A DNA stretch of 64,000 nt from Trichuris trichiura. Taxonomy: Eukaryota; Nematoda; Enoplea; Trichinellida; Trichuridae. Below, in pieces: positions 56,545 through 64,000 of this stretch. The translations under genes were made by a program, and so were the position numbers. The stretch is from assembly GCA_037903355.1 (NCBI GenBank), contig JBAJFE010000019.1:434001-498000 (forward strand), read 5' to 3'. The first letter of the stretch is position 1; each line of letters opens with the position of its first letter. The notes under the pieces are model-generated. The model made no database searches. It was not told the origin of the DNA and was given only the letters and a program-made list of their open reading frames with translations.

Positions 56545-57723
56545 ATGGTCAGTTGCCGAAGCATAATTAGCCTGAATGGACACTTGATGGGCGCTCCTTT
56601 ATCCGAACTGTCATTTGCCGGAAATTCATTTCCTGAATGGGTATTAGCCCAGAATGTTCGTTTAAGATCAGAACATGCTTATATATACGTATTACTTGCT
56701 GAGGGTATTCATTTGCTGCTACAGCTGATTGACCGAAGTTCACTGCTGTTTCGTGCTTACGAGAGTATGGGAGAAATCTGTGAGATAGCTCATTCTGCTA
56801 GAAGTTGTGATAAACTAAGTGCACGAGGATACTTGTTTATGAAGGATGGATACTCCGGAGATCGTTACTACTGGTCATGCGAGACCAGAAAAAAATTGTA
56901 CTGCTGTCGTCGGGCAGTTAGTAGGGGGCTTTCAGATGGACAGCACCTACTTGTTACATTTGCGGACCACAACAGCATGCCGAATCCAAACGCTGTAGGT
57001 GTATTGTGAGTTATTGAAGAAATTAAGTCTGTGGCGTGAAGTGGCAGAGATCCGCTTTACCAGGTAATTCAGTCGTGCACAACTTCTTGTCCATTGGATG
57101 TGGCTGCGTCTTTACCATCGTCGGATGCATTGCGGCAAATGGTGAAAAGAGTTCGACAACCTCAACGACCACCAAAACCAACAACGGTAGCAGACTTTAA
57201 TGTTCCTTCGCAGTTGCGAAGCACATTGGATGGACGGCCATTCATGATTAAAGATACAAGCATTCCCGAACGAATGAGTCTATAAGATGAGTACTTATTT
57301 TTGCAACTGCAGGCAATCTTCAGAAGCTTGGAAATGCCTCCTACTGGGTAATAGACGGCACCTTCAGGGCAGTACTGACTATCTTTTACCTGCTGTACAC
57401 GATCCTTGCTCCTATCGATTAGGACAAGCAGAGGACGTTTCCGTTCGTTTACGCAGTAATGACTGGAAAACGAAAGGCACTTTACAAGCGATTGTTTGAA
57501 GATCTCTCTGATTCTGCAGTAGAAAATGGTTTCCAACTGTCACCGTCTATAACAGTGACAGGCTTAGAGCTGGCCGTCATCGAAGCTTGTGAAAGCATTT
57601 TTGAAGGCGTTGAAAACTCAGTTTGTTATTTCCATTTTTTACAAAGTATTTGGCGGAAAGTTCAGTTGTATGGATTATCTGCACGACATACCAGGGACGC
57701 AAGGTTAAGGTCAAAAGTGAAGT
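56545..57723 (+). pseudogene. MULE transposase pseudogene, 5' part with FLYWCH domain
   Basis: The frame 56545-57009 holds a FLYWCH zinc-finger-like domain (GYLFMKDGYSG, YYWSCETRKKLYC, then DHNSMPNPN). A linker follows at 57094-57285. In other frames come YWVIDGTFRAVLTIFYLLY (first catalytic Asp), a TAG stop near 57408, then FPFVYAVMTGKRKALYKRLF and GLELAVIEACESIFEGV with CYFHFLQSIWRKVQ. The second catalytic Asp expected before the ELA block is Gly here. The gene is interrupted at 57724 by a Tigger insertion and is plainly dead. Confidence 0.8.
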
Positions 57724-57724
57724 A

Positions 57725-60081
57725 CAGTAGAACCTCTGAAGTTGACCACCTCTCTATATCGACCACCTCCCTAAGTTGACCGAATTTTGACCAGTTGGTT
57801 GGTCCGCACGTTAATAAGCGCAAGGACAATCTCTATACGTCGACCACCTCCGTAAGTGGGAAGTTGACCGCTTCAGCCGTGATGTGGTATATCAACCCAA
57901 TGCTAGTTTGCTCCCTATAAGTTGACTACTTCAGTTTACTCTGTGTCAGTCGCTAGCAGCTGTTAACCGTCATTGCCTCAATGTGCTATAACTCAACGTA
58001 GCGAAGTTTTTCATTACCCTACATTGGAGATTCCTGATTACAGAACCGATTCCGTCGCTTTGACGATGCTTCTTTTATGCTCGCCGGCGCAGCTCGCGTG
58101 TTTCCTCAAGTACATAACCTCCCACCTACGCGTTGGTAGCATTCGCCCATTGAGCGAAATAAGACGAATTGAGCCTACTTGAGCTCTTTCGCGTCGAGCT
58201 TAGTTCTATTCATTCGCTTTGCTATAGCCGCGTGGCAGGTTTCCTTAACGTGTCTTCACGAGCAAAGATAGCCCGGCTTACGCAGTAACAGACGCAGTAG
58301 TAGCTACGAAGCTGCTTGCAGGTTGCACTATGGCCAAACGGAAAGAATCGAGAGAGCTGGCACTGAAGGAAAAAATGGATCTTATCACTTTCTCGAAACT
58401 AACAGTCAGAGCAAGACAGCGGAACTGTTTTATGTCAGCAAGATTACAGTTTGCAACATCAAGAAACGTAAACGTGAGTACCTGAAAAGATATGAGAAGG
58501 AAAGCGGAGACGTGCACCGAAAAAAGATGAAAACCACCCTGGACCAAGTCAGTGAAGCAGCGTTACATTGGTTTAAGCAAATGAGAGCAGCTAATGCATG
58601 CATCTCTGGCCCAATGATCCAGGAAATTGCTAGAAAATTCGCCGTGGAATTCGGTTTCACAGGTTTCCAAGCATCAAACGATTGGCTCGAGAGGTTCAAG
58701 CTCCGTTATCAGATTTCTCAGAAAATCTTATGCGGAGAATCTAGCGAAGTTCCCGTCGAGGTCTTGGAAGACTTCGCCGCGAAATTTCGTCATTTCGCCA
58801 GTGGCTTCAAGGTAGAAGACATATTCAATGCTGATGAATGCGGCTTGTTCTTCAAATCTATGCCTGATAGAAGTTTTGTACTAAAACGCGATAAATGCAA
58901 AAGCGGGAAGCTCTCCAAAGAACGCTTCAATGTGCTTCTTTGCGCTAGCGCAACTGGGGAGAAGCTAAAGCCATTGGTCATTGGTAAATCAACGAAACCC
59001 CGAGCTTTTAAGCACTTGAGGCCTGATGACCTCCCTGCCACTTGGAGGTCAAATAAATCCGCCTGGATGACAGCCGCCATATTCGAAGAGCGGGTAAGAA
59101 GTGTCGACGGACAGATGAAGCGAATGAAACGTTCCATCGTGTTGGTAGTAGACAACTGTCCGAGCCACCCCCACGTGAATGACCTCACAAATGTCACGTT
59201 AAAGTTCCTGCCCCCAAACACTACCTCAAAAACTCAGCCTCTATATCAAGGAGCAATCAAGACATATAAGGCAAAATACCGGACCCAGCTTCTGCGGTGG
59301 CTCGTTGGCATAGCGGAGCACACCAGCTCATTTGCAGGAGCGACTACGATTGCTGCGTCCATTAATGATTTGGACGCTGTACTTTGGATGAATTCTTCCT
59401 GGAATAACGTTCAGCTGGAAGCAATAAGGAAGTGTTTCAGGAGAGCTGGATTCGTCAGAGACGAAGAGGAAGATGTCGAGCTCCGACTTGATAGTTCGAC
59501 TCCCGAAGTAGAGATTGAAGGTGTAAGCTTCGAAGATTTCGTTGTAATGGACGATGAATTGGCCACTTCTACCGAACCCGACCCACAGGCAATCTTTCAA
59601 TCTATACTAGCCGAAGCGGGAATCAGTGTAGAAGCAAATAACCCAGAAGACGACGTAGAGGAGGAAAGTAGAAATGAGACGGAAATGGTACAAAAGCTGA
59701 AGGAAGAGGACGCCGGGCGAAGCTGAAGTATTTTGCTGCTGAAAAATGCGCAAAGATGCTGAGTGGGGTAGCTGTCGTGGAGGCCGCCTTTGGTGCTTAT
59801 GTTTGTAGTAAGAAGAAGCACCAGACTAGAATTGTCACCTTCTTCAGGAAGCATTGTAGGCCCTAAGAAGCTTATGCATGATTTTACTGTGTTATTTTTA
59901 TGCACCTCACCGTTTAATAGACCTCTAATTGATGCTCTGCAATAGAATAAAACGCATACAGATGCTAATCTGTTCAGCCGAGCCAGTTACACCCACAGTT
60001 CCAATATGTTGACCACCTCTTATGTTGACCAGTTTTCCCCGGTCCCTTTGGTGGCCAACTTACGGAGCTTCTCTACTTGTT
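57725..60081 (+). mobile_element. Tigger-type pogo transposon inserted in the MULE pseudogene
   Basis: The left end CAGTAGAACCTCTGAAGTTG follows TA at 57723-57724. The right end, inverted, reads AAGTAGAGAAGCTCCGTAAG and has drifted at the last bases. Subterminal copies of GTTGACCACC occur at both ends. The MULE reading resumes directly after the right end, which shows that this element inserted into the MULE. It carries its own transposase on the + strand. Confidence 0.85.
58330..59866 (+). pseudogene. Tigger transposase with intact DDE core and two frameshifts
   Basis: The likely start is the ATG at 58330 (MAKRKESRELALKEKMDLI), in a different frame from the main 58323-59726 frame; the shift lies within the first helix-turn-helix near 58400. 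The main frame has the rest of that domain (KITVCNIKKRKREYLKRYE), the CENP-B second domain (FQASNDWLERFKLRY), the first catalytic Asp in FNADECGLFFKSMP, and the second in IVLVVDNCPSHPH followed by LKFLPPNTTSKTQPLYQGAI. A second shift near 59715 moves the C-terminal RIVTFFRKHCRP into another frame, ending at 59866. The N-terminal 20-odd residues of the longer open frame that begins at a TTG are therefore not authentic. Likely inactive, but younger than the copy in LRP1. Confidence 0.85.
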
Positions 60082-60309
60082 TACTTTGCCTTTCCTTCGA
60101 CTAGAGGAAATTCCAGAAGCTTATGACGAAATAAAGCAGTTCACATCAGTCGAAACCGCTGAATTTATTGTCCGTGCATCGTTGCGTCCTGAATAGATTG
60201 CCGCGTACCCAAAAAGATATGGACGCATGGCACAAGAGTTGGGAAAACGTAGTCGACCGAGCACATGTCGCTATGCACCGAATTATAAATGAAATTCGAA
60301 ATGAGCAGT
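60082..60309 (+). pseudogene. MULE transposase pseudogene, 3' part
   Basis: After the Tigger element the sequence encodes TLPFLRLEEIPEAYDEIKQF and then, past a stop, AWHKSWENVVDRAHVAMHRI and NEIRNEQ. Both fit the downstream region of MULE transposases. It ends where the right direct repeat begins, so the C-terminus is missing. Confidence 0.65.
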
Positions 60310-60671
60310 TGTAACTGCGGCGCTAGCTTCCATGCTTTGTGAGAAAGGAATTTATTCGATCTCCGAACGATGTATGACAAAACGAACCACGCAGAAGATA
60401 TAGAAAGAGACGCAACAGGACAACAAGCGCAGTAGTCCACTTTCTCGCCCAAAACGGAAATGCGTCCCCCCGTTGCACTAGCGTGATCCTCCTTATCTCG
60501 CTGGAAGATGGGAACACAATTCCCTCTGGCGCGATAAGCTGTCATGTAGCGTACACTGCTGAAAGGGACCACTTGTATTCGCGCACATCAAGTAGAAGAA
60601 TAAAAAAAATCCACGGCCAACCGCTGACCCTCCTCGTGACCACCGTAGTCACATGAATACCTCTTTATTAC
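60310..60671. repeat. Direct repeat, right copy (362 bp, LTR-like)
   Basis: Same-orientation partner of 56165-56528, with many point differences. It truncates the MULE frame exactly at its left edge. The minus-strand open frames seen in both copies look alike only because the DNA is repeated; they show no protein-level conservation. Confidence 0.6.
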
Positions 60672-63047
60672 GGCAGTGGAACGTTCAAAACCATAGTAAA
60701 CGAATCCGACGAGGTGAGCAGACGATGAACAGAAGACGGGACCGTGTTCGTAGGGAAGAAAAACTTGTGGAAATAATTAACGATCGAGTAAGTTACCCTG
60801 CAGTTATGGACTACCTGGGCGCAATAACCTACAGTGTACCTACAGAAGTACGCTTATAATGCATTTTGTTGTGCATCCCTTACAGGTGTGGCTGTTGCAT
60901 GCAAACGCTTGCATTTTAGCATTCGCATAATAAACCATCTCATCGTGACGATCCTAGCGCGTCATGTTATCAAACTTCTTTAAACGAAAGTCAGTGCACG
61001 TCTAATCCTTCGCGCAAGTAACTGCTCAGCCCAATACCCGTTCGGGAAGCGTACCAAACGCTCAAATAACTGCAGCAGACTCGCAGTTGATGAGGTCGTA
61101 TTAGCTTAGAAAGACCTATTATTCTACATAATTCTACTTTAGCATAAAACATCCCGCTCTTTAATAGCAACAGGAACTGATAAAAAGATATATTGTACCC
61201 CTGTCAGGAAGATCCACTCACCTGTTCCAGAAATCTTACGCATTTAGACAAGTCCAATGAACGTACATAGCATTGCAAACATTTTTTGTTAATCCTACGA
61301 CGTAAATTTGTAGAAGAATAATCGTAGGCGCAAATGATAAATGTTTCCACTGAAAAGATGCTATTCACAATTTGACTGAAGATTATGCAGTAGATGAGAA
61401 CTAGCGTATTGCTAGGGAGAATGCATATGCTGCTGTTTATTCCTGGCAGCAATAGTTTTTAAACGTAAATGCTAAGTACCGCCCTATTACTGTCTGTGCA
61501 ACAGTGCGCACAAGTCATGTAAAAACTCAGATTTATTCCGCCATTGTAGAAAGTCGTGTGATAAAGAATATGCTCATAACTTTCAGCATTGTTTTATTGC
61601 TCTACGCAGCGAAACTACGCTGGCAACCAGCCTCCAAAACCGAATCAGATAATTCGTTACTCCAGTAGAGTTAACTCAACTTCATCTCGCCATTTGCTTC
61701 TTTCTACAGATGGCGTAGAATTCTGCGACCAGTTTGACGACGGAATTCGTTGGTCAATTGCTATTCTTCGACTGTCAAAATATCATTTATACGCTCGGTG
61801 GTTTCTTCAAATTTGTATTGCGATTTTTGCAAGCAGCAGTTTGGCAGGCGGACATTGTTCGATTTCGCTGTCAACCTGTTAGCCTATTCGAAAAGAAAAG
61901 CCGAAGTTTATTTTTACCAACGTCGTCCATGCTGTTTTCATTCGAGCTACTGTCAATTGCTGTTCACACTGAAGGCCTTCGCTTTCCACTTTATTAAGCT
62001 TTCATCCAAGGTTGATATCTTCATATTTTTCTAATTAGGATTCACGTTCCCCATGCTGTAGGCATCCGCACATATAGTTAACGGGTTCCTTCCATTAGCA
62101 GTGTGAAACAGTGCGTCACCACTGACGGATTTAACGATCGGTGGATCGCTTGAACATTCCCTTCTGTTTGATCGAACAACATTTCCAGGATGCACTCGTG
62201 ATATCATCATGCGTAAAGTATACTGCCAGTTCTTCGCATTGATTCGAGTGGTCGACAATATCTTTCAATTTTCTCAGCGCTGAGCTCAAGGCAGTTTACT
62301 GCGTACTCAATTCTTGCAGAGGTCCCGCAATTTTTTAGGTCAGCAATAGAATCTTCACTGGTGCTGACACTTCTTCTAACCATTACTCAGTAATGGTAGA
62401 TGACTGCTGTTCTTTTCTTCTCCTTCTTCGAATTACTAGCTTTTCATATTCTTTGGGTTCTTATTGGCGCGCCATCTTGAACTGCAATTCAGAATACGCT
62501 TATTCCCCAGCAGGCAAATAGAGCGCTTACTATCGTTAACAGAGCGAAGCGGAAATCAGCGACCGCACAGTCGAGCAGCACTGGTTGGACTGGTGCACCG
62601 CTGTTAGTATATTATGCACTCTACAGTTTAACTTTCGTTAAAGCTGATCCGCAGGTACATTAATGCCTGAACATCAAAGTACGGACGAAACGTTCCTCCC
62701 GAAAGTTTAGTCAGCAGATACGACGTTTTTGAGGAGCCTTCCCACAATAATAAAACTGACGCAAAAAATACGCCTAACTGAAAAATGCACTAACCCCTCT
62801 GCCGAATTATTTTCGACTTCTAATTTTTCCCAGTTACCACAGAATAGTACTTCCTCTATAACAATGGTAATCCATTCCTTCACGGAATGAGTCTACAAGA
62901 TGAGTGCTCACCCAAGGAGCAATGCGTGCGTCTCAAACGTTATCAACACGCTTCATCTATCGCCACGTCTCAGAAGACTTGGAAAGAAAGACCCGTTTCA
63001 TCTATCGCCATGGAAGGAAGACTAACCTCTCTCCAAATGCTCTAAGC
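60672..63047. other. Non-coding stretch without recognisable elements
   Basis: About 2.4 kb. Short open frames (for example 61589-61882 and 61750-62034) have no recognisable family. Two nearly identical short phrases (CGTTTCATCTATCGCCA type) repeat around 62950-63012. Nothing else stands out. Confidence 0.45.
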
Positions 63048-64000
63048 CAGTGTTTCCCAACCTTTTTTGAGCCAGGGCCCCCTTTCGCGACCTTCAACTT
63101 GCCTGGGCCCCCCGTAATTCTCCTGCTTCTGTTATCCTCAGGTGCGCCTACTGTGGTTACGTTGTTGTCAATTTGTACAAGTAGTTCAGCACTTGAAAGA
63201 GCCGGCAGAATGTAGAATTGATTTCGCTGCCTACCGTGTTTGCCAAAGAAAAACAGTTAAGCCGGGCCATCTTTAAAAACCTTATTAACCTGCGGATCTT
63301 GTCAGCCGCAAGTAGGAACCCATGGTTTGCGCTGTGAAAGTTGAGTGTGCGATTAATGGCTGGAAAACCTGGCGATGCAAAGTCGACGCTGAATTTCTTT
63401 TCTACACTAGAGCAAAATGGCTAGTAAGGAAGCCAGCCAGCTGCCATATACGGCGAATGCTCCTAGCAATATTCGAAGCCGTTAACGCCATAAATTCTTT
63501 ATTTGGCACTGAAGGCGTTCTTTTCGTATTACTGGACTTAAGCCGGCTAACTGCAGATCAGGGAGCATTCAGAACACAACCGCGGCATTGGGTTTCCTCT
63601 TCCTTAATTTTTCGGGCTGTTAGCAATGGTAGCGCAAATTGTAAGTGAGGCTGCGATGTTGTTCTCAGTGCTGCGCAACAATGAATCTAAATTCATTATT
63701 TCCTCAGAGCAAGACGACAGCCGCTTGATCATACCTCACTTAGTGCGACGGTTGGGTCTGGTGCAATGCTAATAATTTATCCACGTCCGGCTCGATAGTC
63801 GTCAGAAGTAATCTCAAGTCGCCTCGCCTGACTATCTGTAAGCGGTTTCTTTTTTTTCCGAGAAGGTCCGTTACCGCACTAAATCCGCGTTCAACCAAAT
63901 AGGACGACGGAAAAGGGATGAGGAACTTCTTAGCTACGTTCCATAGCCTGGGATACAGCTGTCTGATTTCCTGCTGCAGCCAGAAACTGGTATAGCCGCC
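63048..64000 (-). mobile_element. hAT element D, left end inside window, right end outside
   Basis: The terminus CAGTGTTTCCCAACC at 63048 followed by GCCAGGGCCCCCTTTCG matches hAT element B. The preceding 8-mer CTCTAAGC (63040-63047) is the expected target duplication; its partner would lie beyond 64000. The transposase runs toward this end on the minus strand. Confidence 0.75.
63740..64000 (-). CDS. hAT transposase C-terminus, open to the window edge
   Basis: An uninterrupted frame of 86 residues enters from the right edge and stops at 63740. It contains [59 protein letters not shown] and ends LHQTQPSH. This is the hAT dimerisation region in ZBED5/SCAND3-like form. Unlike elements A, B and C it has no stop or frameshift in the visible part, so the full element may be intact. 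Its catalytic part lies outside the window. Confidence 0.8.
   Translation of the reverse strand, partial: GGYTSFWLQQEIRQLYPRLWNVAKKFLIPFPSSYLVERGFSAVTDLLGKKRNRLQIVRRGDLRLLLTTIEPDVDKLLALHQTQPSH

Noticed and set aside
58323..58329. Start of the Tigger transposase at a TTG codon
   Set aside because: Eukaryotic starts at TTG are not expected; the ATG at 58330 in another frame gives the typical helix-turn-helix N-terminus.
56080..60572. Similar minus-strand open frames of 116 and 135 residues
   Set aside because: They lie in the two direct repeats; similarity is at DNA level, with frameshifts between copies, and no protein family is evident.
61589..62034. Overlapping open frames of up to 97 residues
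   Set aside because: Three overlapping frames are equally open and none shows a family motif; probably chance.
1..64000. tRNA, rRNA, CRISPR arrays or bacterial operons
   Set aside because: No convincing tRNA B-box with matching arms, no rRNA similarity and no regularly spaced repeats were seen; gene structure is clearly eukaryotic.

Overview
This window is eukaryotic nuclear DNA. Genes are split by many short GT-AG introns, mostly 50-70 bp, and are separated by long non-coding stretches full of decayed DNA transposons (pogo/Tigger, hAT, MULE). There is no bacterial-style gene packing. Three metazoan genes can be identified by protein-level similarity. Compact introns, moderate GC and a FLYWCH-type MULE would suit a nematode, perhaps a clade I (Trichuris-like) worm. 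That placement is an inference; the sequence proves only an invertebrate-like animal.

Positions 80-5846 (+) hold the last ten exons of INTS8 (Integrator complex subunit 8), the C-terminal 460 residues; the rest lies upstream of the window. Its penultimate intron carries a non-autonomous Tigger-like element, which is itself split by an 877-bp foldback insertion. At 7105-7518 (-) is a small single-pass membrane protein with a Lys/Ser/Gly-rich tail. Positions 7519-13800 show no identifiable gene; a poorly supported pair of exons lies at 13875-14305.

The dominant feature is an LRP1 (LDL receptor-related protein 1) orthologue on the + strand, 15032-48514. I traced 73 exons whose phases all agree. 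The summed coding length is 14,325 nt, an exact multiple of three, predicting 4,774 residues. The order is: signal peptide; LDL receptor class A (LA) clusters of 3, 8, 10 and 11 repeats; eight YWTD beta-propellers with EGF modules; a furin-type site in the last propeller; an EGF stalk about twice as long as in vertebrates; one membrane helix; and a short tail with NPxY. The large introns carry transposons: two unrelated hAT elements in the 6.6-kb second intron, a 2.7-kb Tigger element in antisense at 25190-27861, and palindromic repeats at 30.4-31.1 kb.

Convergent to LRP1 lies NDUFA8 (48978-49975, -), a three-exon complex I subunit with four CX9C half-motifs. From 50 kb to the end I find no host gene. 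The region holds hAT fragments, a MULE pseudogene split by a Tigger element whose transposase has kept most of its catalytic domain, a pair of about 363-bp direct repeats around that nest, and the start of another hAT element that runs off the right edge.

Functionally, INTS8 acts in nuclear RNA processing, LRP1 in endocytosis and signalling at the plasma membrane, and NDUFA8 in mitochondrial respiration. Nothing suggests they work as a pathway.
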